Origin: Planctomycetota bacterium
GTDB lineage: Bacteria > Planctomycetota > Brocadiia > Brocadiales > Brocadiaceae
Reading direction: 5' to 3'
DNA: 9,601 nucleotides
Assembly (NCBI GenBank): GCA_023261465.1
Contig: JAHFOW010000044.1
Span: 1-9,601, forward strand
Of the stretch, positions 1-5,544 are shown piece after piece (within the stretch, counting starts at the first letter, position 1; each line of letters opens with the position of its first letter). A program made the position numbers and the translations under genes. The notes under the pieces were generated by a model, which saw nothing but the letters and a program-made list of their open reading frames with translations, did no database searches and was not told the DNA's origin.

Positions 1-56
1 GTCTTTTTGCTCTTTGATTTGCTTCATGGTTCGATTCACTGACTTCTACGTTAGGT
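1..56 (+). repeat. right half of an integron attC site (partial)
   Basis: Positions 50-56 read GTTAGGT, an exact match to the attC right-box consensus GTTRRRY. A 5-nt spacer (45-49) and a possible L' box (about 37-44) precede it. This is the same geometry as the complete site at 1087-1218. The left arm would lie upstream of the window, so pairing cannot be tested. If real, the recombination point is between G50 and T51, and the next cassette begins at 51. This is inference from the box plus the second site downstream. Confidence 0.5.
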
Positions 57-1212
57 TTTACTATTGAACACTGCTTATAAAAATATTAAAAAAGGTTAAG
101 CAACTTCGAACATTATTTAAGTACATACCAGATTATGAGGAAGTGGTAGATGGTATCTTCCTAAATCACAAAATACGATTTACTCAACCTGCCGCACTAA
201 ACGATCCTCTCGAGTTCAACCCGGCTATCAGATTCGATTCAGATGACGGCAACTTCAACTCGTTTGAATATCGTGGAATCAACTTTCCTAGCATACATGG
301 CTGGTACTGGTTAAATCTCATAGAAAAAAGAATAAACAGATTTGGGATACTTTCTCTTACTGATAATCCATATTCATTCGAAATGTGGTGTCACTATGCA
401 AATGGTCACAAGGGATTCCTTATAGAATTTGATATATCTGACAAGACAAGGCCAACGTTACAACTACATGATGGATTAAACCTCAGAGCACACAAGGTCT
501 GTTATGTAAAAGACTATGTGATAAATATAGATAAGTTGTCAGCAGGAAGGGAATCTATTCCATTCCATAGAATTAGAGACACAATCTTCCTGAGAAAGAC
601 AAGACACTGGAAATACGAGCGAGAATATAGGATTATTCGGCAGCTTGATAATTGTGACTCCTTTACGCCTCCAACCAGACGGACATCATATCGTGACAGA
701 AATATTTATCTCTTCCCATTATCATTGAACTGCATCTCCTCTGTTATCTTCGGTGTAAATACCTCACAAAAGGTCAAAAAGAAAGTAATTGATTCATGTA
801 ATAACACTAAAATAGGTTTCCTTCAGACAATCATTTATAAGGACCAGCAAAATAAGATTGACTTTATTCCAATAGATTCATATGGGTCTGTCGAAAAGTA
901 TTTAGAAATGCAACCTCAGCACTTTACCGTCGATTCTATCACAGGGAAAGAAAGAAAACCGTTAATTGTGAATGTGCTACATGAAATACCATATTACCAT
1001 CTTCAGCAAGATGATTGGGATGAATATTACAATAAACACAAGAAACAACAGGACAAAAAGGGCATTGTAAGTAGTGAATGAGGAAAATCTAACAACCAGA
1101 TGAACATGAACGAGTGCCACTGGTCACTTTTGGGGCTGAGGATGTTTTCAGTCTGCAAAATATCTTTTTCCTTTCTCATGTCTTTCAGTGGCACTCGTCA
1201 GTCATCAGGGCG
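51..1212 (+). mobile_element. putative integron gene cassette carrying DUF2971 gene
   Basis: The cassette limits are taken as the G/TT crossover points in the two right-box motifs (GTTAGGT at 50 and GTTATGT at 1212). It would be about 1.16 kb, with one ORF oriented toward its own attC. No integrase gene lies in the window. With this orientation an integrase and attI would be to the left, or the array could be an integrase-less attC cluster. No further attC was found to the right of 1218, so this would be the last cassette. Confidence 0.6.
143..1081 (+). CDS. DUF2971 domain protein, cassette-borne; 5' end uncertain
   Basis: This hypothetical protein of the DUF2971 family has no established biochemical role; members are often found in accessory regions. 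Hallmarks visible from the GTG at 143 are LNDPLEF (residues 19-25), FGILSLTDNP...MWCHYANGHKGFLIEFD (67-97), KTRHWKYEREYR (152-163) and a later SVIFG segment. The start is doubtful. The GTG has a GAGGA only 1 nt upstream, and the same frame stays open back to position 68, encoding LFKYIPDYEE just before 143, which looks like the usual family N-terminus. No ATG, GTG or TTG lies in that extension (only CTG at 71), and a TGA closes the frame at 65-67. The gene may therefore start at a rare codon or have lost its start. It ends 5 nt before an attC-like site and begins shortly after another attC end, the layout of an integron gene cassette. No promoter was seen. Confidence 0.8.
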   Translation: MVDGIFLNHKIRFTQPAALNDPLEFNPAIRFDSDDGNFNSFEYRGINFPSIHGWYWLNLIEKRINRFGILSLTDNPYSFEMWCHYANGHKGFLIEFDISDKTRPTLQLHDGLNLRAHKVCYVKDYVINIDKLSAGRESIPFHRIRDTIFLRKTRHWKYEREYRIIRQLDNCDSFTPPTRRTSYRDRNIYLFPLSLNCISSVIFGVNTSQKVKKKVIDSCNNTKIGFLQTIIYKDQQNKIDFIPIDSYGSVEKYLEMQPQHFTVDSITGKERKPLIVNVLHEIPYYHLQQDDWDEYYNKHKKQQDKKGIVSSE

Positions 1213-1218
1213 TTATGT
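1087..1218 (+). repeat. integron attC-like recombination site
   Basis: The left box ATCTAAC (1087-1093) matches RYYYAAC exactly. The right box GTTATGT (1212-1218) matches GTTRRRY at 6 of 7 positions. Each is separated by exactly 5 nt from an inner pairing segment, GATGA (1099-1103) with TCATC (1202-1206). Further in, 13 bases (1110-1122) pair perfectly with 1186-1198. Three left-arm bases (A1104, A1106, A1109) have no partner, which fits the extrahelical bases of attC sites. The loop is 63 nt. A total length of about 130 bp is within the known attC range and close to long Vibrio-type repeats. It lies directly after the DUF2971 stop codon, as expected for a cassette. A plain transcription terminator is less likely because there is no U-tract and the loop is long. 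Confidence 0.75.
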
Positions 1219-1266
1219 GAAAATATAAAAGGCGATAAAATCTGACTACATAAAAGGGAATAAACA

Positions 1267-1377
1267 GTGATTAGTGAAAACGCTATAGAATGGTTTCTTA
1301 TTGTGTGTGCTTTTTGTCTTATAATCATTATAAATAGGGACACAACCCAATTTTCTTCAATTCATTTTCATTGGTAG
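1267..1377 (+). CDS. possible 36-aa single-span membrane peptide
   Basis: A GTG at 1267 is preceded by AGGGAA (1255-1260) at 6-nt spacing and opens 36 codons ending in TAG. Residues about 8-22 are strongly hydrophobic (EWFLIVCAFCLIIII), consistent with one membrane span. The last 14 codons lie inside the inverted-repeat element starting at 1335, so the natural C-terminus may have been replaced by that insertion. There is no recognised family. It could equally be a chance ORF or the remnant of a longer gene. Confidence 0.25.
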   Translation: MISENAIEWFLIVCAFCLIIIINRDTTQFSSIHFHW

Positions 1378-1488
1378 CGAGAATTTCATGGAGAAAATGG
1401 CGCGGAAATCGGATACTTGATGGAATATTTCTATTAAGGCTACGAGGAGTTTAAAGAAAAAAGCGGCAGAGAATGGGATGTGTCCCTA
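1335..1488. repeat. 154-bp element with inverted-repeat ends (MITE-like)
   Basis: TAGGGACACA (1335-1344) is exactly inverted at 1479-1488. The similarity runs inward as CCCA plus a pyrimidine-rich stretch, giving about 20 bp of imperfect terminal inverted repeat. No transposase is encoded between the ends. No convincing target duplication is seen, although both flanks are AT-rich. A non-autonomous mobile or REP-like element is the likely reading. A random inverted repeat cannot be excluded without genome-wide copies. Confidence 0.45.
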
Positions 1489-1509
1489 ATTATCCACCAA
1501 TTATCCAAC
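1488..1509 (+). repeat. two tandem 11-bp repeats before the 1522 gene
   Basis: AATTATCCACC (1488-1498) is followed directly by AATTATCCAAC (1499-1509), 10 of 11 identical. It sits immediately 5' of the GGAG ribosome-binding site of the next gene. It may be an insertion footprint of the adjoining inverted-repeat element or a small operator. The sequence alone does not decide. Confidence 0.4.
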
Positions 1510-1521
1510 AGGAGAAACAGC

Positions 1522-1800
1522 ATGAAAGAAAAAATACCAGAGGACTACATGTCACCCCCATACTTAAAACAAGCATTTAAGGCATTCAAAAAACGGCTCA
1601 AACTCATGAAGCTTGACTCCGAGTCCACGCTGGGTGGTAGCGCTCTCAGCGGCGGCAAACATTCCGGCATTGTGGCAATTCGGCCGCCAAACCAATTTCC
1701 CCAGGAGGTGTGGGATAAGCTCGTAGAGATGGGCATGCTCAAGATGGAGGAAAGAGGTCTCTACGGTGTAGACGAGCGCCACGCCCCTCATGAAGACTAG
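1522..1800 (+). CDS. conserved hypothetical protein, 92 aa
   Basis: This is a small soluble protein of unknown function. The ATG at 1522 is chosen because GGAG (1511-1514) lies 7 nt upstream. An in-frame GTG at 1480 would read through the inverted-repeat element and the 11-bp repeats, and is unlikely. The N-terminal third is basic and helical (KQAFKAFKKRLKLMKLD, about residues 16-32). The central part carries a Gly/Ser-rich LGGSALSGGKHSGI segment followed by VAIRPPNQFPQEVWDKLVEMGML, and the tail is acidic/histidine-rich. I recall similar short proteins with an 'SGIVAIRPPxQFPxEVW' core in planctomycetes and related environmental genomes, but know no function. No signal peptide or membrane span is seen. 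It stands alone, with no gene closely linked on either side. Confidence 0.7.
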   Translation: MKEKIPEDYMSPPYLKQAFKAFKKRLKLMKLDSESTLGGSALSGGKHSGIVAIRPPNQFPQEVWDKLVEMGMLKMEERGLYGVDERHAPHED

Positions 1801-2092
1801 CAACTACGCACTTTTTAATATCTTATGACAGAGCAATGACCACATATTATCGTTATTGGCTGACCTAATGAGTCATGGAAATCAACGACTGTTCCAGCTT
1901 TGCTCAAAGGCATTCTTGGAGTAACTGAATTTGTTAACGTAGTATGAAAAAAAAGGATTAAAATATTTGCGGGGAAAGGCCTCTTTATAACGTTGGTTAT
2001 GAAAAAGAATGCATATCTCAAAATTATTTTGGTTGTTTTTATGTTTAATTGCTCCCTTATGAAAAGTATATGGATACCTATTCTTTGTTCCT
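1801..2092. other. gene-poor spacer upstream of hemerythrin promoter
   Basis: No convincing gene, RNA or repeat was found here. Short open frames on both strands lack ribosome-binding sites and recognisable domains. A plus-strand frame from 1993 runs into the hemerythrin gene in another frame and is judged spurious. Confidence 0.5.
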
Positions 2093-2120
2093 TTGAAACT
2101 TGTTATATTTTGTGTATAAT
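2093..2120 (+). promoter_or_regulatory. sigma70-type promoter for the hemerythrin gene
   Basis: TTGAAA (2093-2098) and a consensus TATAAT (2115-2120) are separated by 16 bp. Transcription would start near 2127, giving a leader of about 80 nt before the TTG start at 2208. No operator-like palindrome is evident around it. Confidence 0.6.
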
Positions 2121-2207
2121 AATAACCAACATTGCACAAATTCGTAAACCCTATTTCTGTGGTTTTCCTGATAATATACTTTACAACTTGAACAAAAGGA
2201 AATCGGT

Positions 2208-2615
2208 TTGGAAAAGATACTATGGGATGAAGGCTTTAGTGTTGGTGTCCAGGTACTGGACGCACAACATAAGCAAATTATCACCATAATAAATACATTG
2301 CTTGAAATGAATGATACACAGAGTGGTTCAGAAATTGTCTCGGAAACGTTGACTAAGATGAACCAATACGCCGCAGAACATTTCAACAAAGAAGAACAGT
2401 ATATGCTCGACTATGGTTACCCGGAGTATCCATTACAAAAAAAACAACACCAGGAATTCAAAAGAAAAATAGTCGATTTTTGTATGGGAGCCATGGTGCA
2501 TAAAACAAACGTCCCTGGTGAAATGTTCACCTATTTAAAATCGTGGTGGACGAATCACATACTCCAGGAAGATATGAAGTACAAGAAGTTTTTTAACGAA
2601 AAAGGTTTGAAGTAA
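2208..2615 (+). CDS. bacteriohemerythrin, 135 aa, with one iron ligand replaced
   Basis: This is a single-domain hemerythrin: a four-helix bundle holding a non-heme di-iron site that binds O2 reversibly and serves for oxygen storage, delivery or sensing in the cytoplasm. The TTG start is supported by AAGGA (2196-2200) at 7-nt spacing and by the family N-terminus (WDEGFSVGVQVLDAQHK). Ligand positions in sequence are H21, H58 and E62 (HFNKEE), H81 (HQEF), H117 and D122 (NHILQED). The usual His at position 77, in the YPxxxxHxxxH motif, is Gln (CAA), so one of the three His ligands expected on iron 1 is missing. Length is normal and there is no fused signalling domain. The gene has its own promoter and is convergent with the TPR gene. 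Confidence in the family is very high; the state of the iron site is open. Confidence 0.93.
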   Translation: MEKILWDEGFSVGVQVLDAQHKQIITIINTLLEMNDTQSGSEIVSETLTKMNQYAAEHFNKEEQYMLDYGYPEYPLQKKQHQEFKRKIVDFCMGAMVHKTNVPGEMFTYLKSWWTNHILQEDMKYKKFFNEKGLK

Positions 2616-2652
2616 GTAAAAACCAGATTCCCCTTTATTTTAGAAATGTATT

Positions 2653-4392
2653 TCACTCCTGTTTGACCGCGCTTGCCTGTGGTTGGCCGGACTTCAATTT
2701 ATTGTAAAGCGCGAATTCTGATTCCGACTCTACACGCATGCCTTGTTCCTTGTAAAGTATTCCCAGATTTTTGTGGACCTCGATGTCGTCCGGATTGATA
2801 TCAAGGATTTTTTTATAGGCATCAATTGCCTTGTCCAGCTTGCCAATCTTTGGATAGACAAGTCCGAGATTATAATAACCATTTACCATGTTGTGGTCAA
2901 TTTCGACTGCTTTTTCCCAATGGGGAATAGCGGTGGCATACATATCTTTTTTCGCGTAGGCATTTCCTAATTTGTAATATATCTCAGCCCCACAATCGGG
3001 CTTAACCTCAATGATTTGCTCCAGGGTTTGAATAACATTGTCCTTTAAACCCTTCGCATCATAAGCTTCTGCGAGATTGGCGAGTGTGTCGTAATCGTTT
3101 GGATTAATTTTTATAACCTGCGTCCACATGGCAATGGCGTTGTCTTTATCACCCTGATTATAATATGCCACGCCCAGATTAAAACAGGCGTCTGTGTTCT
3201 GCGGGTTAAGCTCAAGGGTCTTCTTCCATGCAGCGATAGATTTGTCTCTATTACCCTTCAGCGCATGGAGTTCCGCGTAATTATAGTAGGCATCCGAGTA
3301 TGTTGGTTTGGTATCAATAGCCTTTTTGTATTCTGATATGGCCTCATCAGTCATGTCCTTTCGGGTAAATATTTCACCCAGTTGAAAGTGCGCCTCTGCA
3401 ATGTCTGGATTAATCTTGATTGCCTTCTCGAAAGAGGCCACGGCCTTATCTGATTTTCCTTCATAGGTGTATACAAGTCCAAGGTTATAGTTTGCTTCTG
3501 CAAAATCTGGCGCAAGTTCTAAGGCTTTTTTGAAGGCATCCTCAGCTTCTTTAATAGTGTCTTTTTCGTATAAAGCGATACCCAGGTTATTGTAAGCTTC
3601 GGGATAATTTTTATTTGATTGAATTGCAGATTTGTGTTCGGCAATAGCCTTGTCAGGTTCCCCCTGATCAAGGTATATAAGGCCAAGATGATTATGCGCC
3701 TCTGCATCATGCGGATCTAATTCTATGGCTTGATTGAACTCGTCCTTTGCATCGTCATTCATGTTCTTTGTATAGTATACCAGTCCCAGCATAAAATGTG
3801 CATCCCCGTTCTTGGGGTCGAGTTTTAACGATTTTTTTAAACAGGCAATAGATTCGTCCGGCATGTTTTGCATATAATGCGCAATGCCCAGATTGTAATG
3901 TGTGTCTGCCACGGATGGGTTTAACTCAATACTTTCTTTAAAAGCAGAAAGCGACTCAGAGACGGCATTTTTCCTTTTATAAGCCAGGCCAAGATCGTTG
4001 TATGCATCAGCTTTTTCATTAGATTGAGTTGTTTTATAAAGGGAGACGGCCGTGTTTAACTCTGTGATTGCCTCGTCTGTATGGTCATTTTCATAATATG
4101 TTTTTCCAAGATAGTGGTGCAATTCGGCGTCGTCATTTATGCTCTCTGAGGCAATCTTTAATTCTTCAGAAGCCTCGTCAATCATGCCGTTCTTGAAATA
4201 GGAAATGCCTGCGGTTTTATGTTCTTGCGGAGTTGTTGTTCCTGTAATTTTATGAGCAAAGGTAGTCATAGCCCCTTGTGAACTGCTTTTTTCAATCTTA
4301 ACATTTTTCGGGGTTTGACATGCAATGGGGGCAATGGCTAATAATGTTAATAGTAAGAGATTCTTTTTGATGATCAAATGTGGTTTTTTCAT
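2653..4392 (-). CDS. exported tetratricopeptide-repeat protein, 579 aa
   Basis: This is a TPR solenoid scaffold for protein-protein contacts; the specific partner is unknown. Residues 1-25 form a signal sequence: a basic n-region (KKPHLIIKK), a hydrophobic core (NLLLLTLLAIAPIA) and then Cys25. The lipobox is imperfect (Pro at -3), so either lipidation at Cys25 or ordinary signal-peptidase cleavage is possible. After a Ser/Thr-rich linker, about 15 tandem 34-residue TPRs fill residues 55 to about 565, with the usual W/LG-Y-A-P signatures (AEAHNHLGLIY...DKAI...NP). Repeat 2 carries a 5-residue insertion. The tail (KSGQPQASAVKQE) is polar. There is no catalytic domain. The ATG at 4392 precedes the only signal sequence; its ribosome-binding site is weak. 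It is convergent with the hemerythrin gene (37 nt between stops) and no terminator hairpin is visible there. Confidence 0.92.
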   Translation of the reverse strand: MKKPHLIIKKNLLLLTLLAIAPIACQTPKNVKIEKSSSQGAMTTFAHKITGTTTPQEHKTAGISYFKNGMIDEASEELKIASESINDDAELHHYLGKTYYENDHTDEAITELNTAVSLYKTTQSNEKADAYNDLGLAYKRKNAVSESLSAFKESIELNPSVADTHYNLGIAHYMQNMPDESIACLKKSLKLDPKNGDAHFMLGLVYYTKNMNDDAKDEFNQAIELDPHDAEAHNHLGLIYLDQGEPDKAIAEHKSAIQSNKNYPEAYNNLGIALYEKDTIKEAEDAFKKALELAPDFAEANYNLGLVYTYEGKSDKAVASFEKAIKINPDIAEAHFQLGEIFTRKDMTDEAISEYKKAIDTKPTYSDAYYNYAELHALKGNRDKSIAAWKKTLELNPQNTDACFNLGVAYYNQGDKDNAIAMWTQVIKINPNDYDTLANLAEAYDAKGLKDNVIQTLEQIIEVKPDCGAEIYYKLGNAYAKKDMYATAIPHWEKAVEIDHNMVNGYYNLGLVYPKIGKLDKAIDAYKKILDINPDDIEVHKNLGILYKEQGMRVESESEFALYNKLKSGQPQASAVKQE

Positions 4393-4453
4393 GAAGATAT
4401 CTTGATTTTCGATAAGTATTTGAGGAATTGAAACATTTTTTGCATAGTTTTAA

Positions 4454-4482
4454 AATTTATCAAAGTAATAGGGTAAAGTCAA
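4454..4482 (-). promoter_or_regulatory. promoter for the TPR gene
   Basis: On the minus strand TTGACT (4477-4482 reversed) and TAAATT (4454-4459 reversed) are spaced by 17 bp. This gives a start near 4447 and a leader of roughly 55 nt before the ATG at 4392. The -35 matches 5 of 6 and the -10 matches 4 of 6 consensus bases. Confidence 0.5.
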
Positions 4483-4525
4483 ATAGTAAACAAATACGCC
4501 TCCTGCCTCCTCTTGTTTTAATATT

Positions 4526-4552
4526 ACGTAGGACAACCATTTAGGGTTGATC
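4526..4552 (+). repeat. degenerate half-copy of the GTAGGGCAACC repeat
   Basis: GTAGGACAACCATTTAGGGTTG resembles the left half of the complete element at 4809-4859, with substitutions (GGAC for GGGC, CAT for CCT) that break the hairpin. It is read as a decayed copy. Confidence 0.5.
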
Positions 4553-4593
4553 AAGAACAATACTAAGGAGTTTATGCAAAAAGCCTACTGTCG

Positions 4594-4683
4594 TGTCATT
4601 GCGAAGAAGGAACGGATGAAGCAATCCTTCCCACATTATAATAATTCCCGGAGATTGCTTCGGAAAAAACCCTCGCAATGATA
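4594..4683. repeat. dispersed palindromic repeat, TGTCATTGCGA family
   Basis: TGTCATTGCGA at 4594-4604 is inverted as TCGCAATGATA at 4673-4683 (10 of 11). Inside, GAAGCAATC (about 4618-4626) faces GATTGCTTC (about 4653-4661). The whole 90 bp can fold into a long interrupted hairpin. I recognise the outer and inner motifs (GTCATTGCGA...GAAGCAATC) as a repeat widespread in environmental bacterial genomes. A 35-codon frame with an SD-like AAGGAG crosses it and is not considered a gene. Confidence 0.75.
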
Positions 4684-4808
4684 TGATGATTAACTTTTTC
4701 CACAAACTCTAAGGCCTTGCAGCACGTTAGTCTTGATGTATGGTCGTTAAATATAGTCGCGGGTAAGGTCTAATTTAATGTTAATGTTAAGGAATTTCAA
4801 AGTTTGTT

Positions 4809-4859
4809 GTAGGGCAACCCTTTAGGGTTGCACGTGGCAAGGCTAAAGCCTCGCCCTAC
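4809..4859. repeat. palindromic double-hairpin repeat, GTAGGGCAACCC family
   Basis: The outer arms GTAGGGC (4809-4815) and GCCCTAC (4853-4859) are complementary. Inside lie a 7-bp hairpin, GCAACCC-TTTA-GGGTTGC (4814-4831), and a second small hairpin, AGGC-TAAA-GCCT (about 4840-4850). The folded form is a cloverleaf-like cruciform, typical of small non-autonomous repeats in intergenic DNA. A decayed half-copy lies about 280 bp upstream. Confidence 0.7.
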
Positions 4860-4881
4860 GTGTGATTGCGAAAAAAGCCGC

Positions 4882-4903
4882 CGAAGGCTTAATTTAAGCT
4901 TCG
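4882..4903. repeat. imperfect palindrome CGAAGGCTTAA / TTAAGCTTCG
   Basis: Ten pairs can form with one bulged G (CGAAG-G-CTTAA facing TTAAGCTTCG). It is followed by no U-tract, so it is not a good terminator. It could be a regulator site or another repeat fragment in the same spacer. Confidence 0.3.
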
Positions 4904-4953
4904 AAAGGGCGTAATAACAAAGGAAATAAAACAATGTCTTAATGGTTAATTAA

Positions 4954-4982
4954 TTGACACAACTTTAAAATATAGTTATATT
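4954..4982 (+). promoter_or_regulatory. strong sigma70-type promoter upstream of the metRS-beta/recN genes
   Basis: A perfect TTGACA (4954-4959) and TATATT (4977-4982, 5 of 6) are spaced by 17 bp. Transcription would begin near 4989, leaving about 117 nt before the ATG at 5106. It is the only clear promoter seen upstream of the five plus-strand genes that follow. No riboswitch-like fold was recognised in the leader. Confidence 0.6.
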
Positions 4983-5105
4983 TATAAAAAAAATAAATAA
5001 GCCTTTTTTGACTTATTGAAAACTCGACAACAAAGGGTACCTTTAGATTTTTGTTTCCGTGTGTTTTGTAAAGAGGCTTATGTTTTTGTTTACGAAAGGG
5101 TTTAC

Positions 5106-5432
5106 ATGATATCGATTGAAGATTTTTTAAAGGTTGACCTGCGAGTGGCTGTGGTAAAACATGCGGAACCACATCCCAACGCAGACAAATTGTTGATATT
5201 AAAGATTGATGCAGGCGATGGCGTGCAGGACAGGCAGATTGTTGCAGGAATCAGAAACCATTATAAACCGGAAGAGCTTATCGGGAAACGGATTGTAATT
5301 GTAAATAATCTGGCGCCGGCGGTCCTCCGCGGGGTTGAAAGTCAGGGGATGCTCCTTGCGGCAAAAGACGGTGACAAAGTGGTAGTTCTCACGACAGAAA
5401 AGGATGTACAACCAGGTTCTAAAATACAATAA
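5106..5432 (+). CDS. stand-alone tRNA-binding domain protein (MetRS beta subunit-like), 108 aa
   Basis: This is an OB-fold tRNA-binding domain equivalent to the C-terminal dimerisation/tRNA-binding domain of methionyl-tRNA synthetase, encoded separately. It is thought to bind tRNA nonspecifically and aid MetRS (MetG) in trans. The family pattern is complete: ISIEDFLKVDLRVA (2-15), HPNADKLLILKID (about 23-35), RQIVAGIRNHYKPEELIGKRIVIVNNLAP and RGVESQGMLLAA. The RGVESQGMLLAA segment favours the MetRS-beta type over the chaperone CsaA, which has a similar length. The ATG at 5106 is chosen for GAAAGGG (5094-5100) 5 nt upstream and because family similarity begins there. The longer in-frame extension to 5016 has no family similarity and overlaps the leader. 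The catalytic metG gene is not in the window. Confidence 0.88.
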   Translation: MISIEDFLKVDLRVAVVKHAEPHPNADKLLILKIDAGDGVQDRQIVAGIRNHYKPEELIGKRIVIVNNLAPAVLRGVESQGMLLAAKDGDKVVVLTTEKDVQPGSKIQ

Positions 5433-5468
5433 GAATTTATATTACCGTTCATGCCTTTCTTACAATAA

Positions 5469-5527
5469 TAGCCACACATGAAATGACTTGTGTTTATTCA
5501 CCTTTAGAATACAACAGGTCGTGGCTA
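5469..5527. other. inverted repeat in the gap before recN
   Basis: TAGCCAC (5469-5475) faces GTGGCTA (5521-5527). Inside is a small ACACA/TGTGT hairpin (5474-5478 with 5489-5493). It lies in the 112-nt gap before the recN start and could fold the leader near the weak recN initiation site. TAGCCAC also occurs just after recN (7268), so it may instead be repeat debris. Confidence 0.25.
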
Positions 5528-5544
5528 AACTATTACAACAAATT

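Noticed and set aside
1110..1198. The 13-bp inverted repeat as a rho-independent terminator of the DUF2971 gene.
   Set aside because: The loop is 63 nt and no U-tract follows. The attC boxes and spacers explain the structure better.
1480..1521. GTG start at 1480 extending the 92-aa gene to 106 aa.
   Set aside because: The extension translates the inverted-repeat end and the tandem 11-bp repeats. The ATG at 1522 has the well-spaced GGAG.
1815..2021. A minus-strand 68-aa frame with a protein-like C-terminal stretch (SKAGTVVDFHDSLGQPI).
   Set aside because: No ribosome-binding site, no family recognised, and the N-terminal half looks like translated AT-rich spacer. It could be a relic but cannot be supported.
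1993..2289. A 98-aa plus-strand frame with a hydrophobic N-terminus.
   Set aside because: It overlaps the hemerythrin promoter and the first 80 bases of its coding sequence in another frame, has no ribosome-binding site, and shows biased AT-rich composition.
4574..4681. A 35-codon frame with AAGGAG three bases before its ATG.
   Set aside because: It is read almost entirely from the palindromic TGTCATTGCGA repeat, the SD spacing is too short, and the product is basic without any recognisable pattern.
5016..5105. N-terminal extension of the MetRS-beta-like protein to an ATG at 5016.
   Set aside because: The added 30 residues have no family similarity, and GAAAGGG correctly positions the ATG at 5106.
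4393..5105. Possible tRNA or small RNA gene in the 713-nt spacer.
   Set aside because: No tRNA arms or CCA-type end were found. The only foldable segments are the palindromic repeats already listed.
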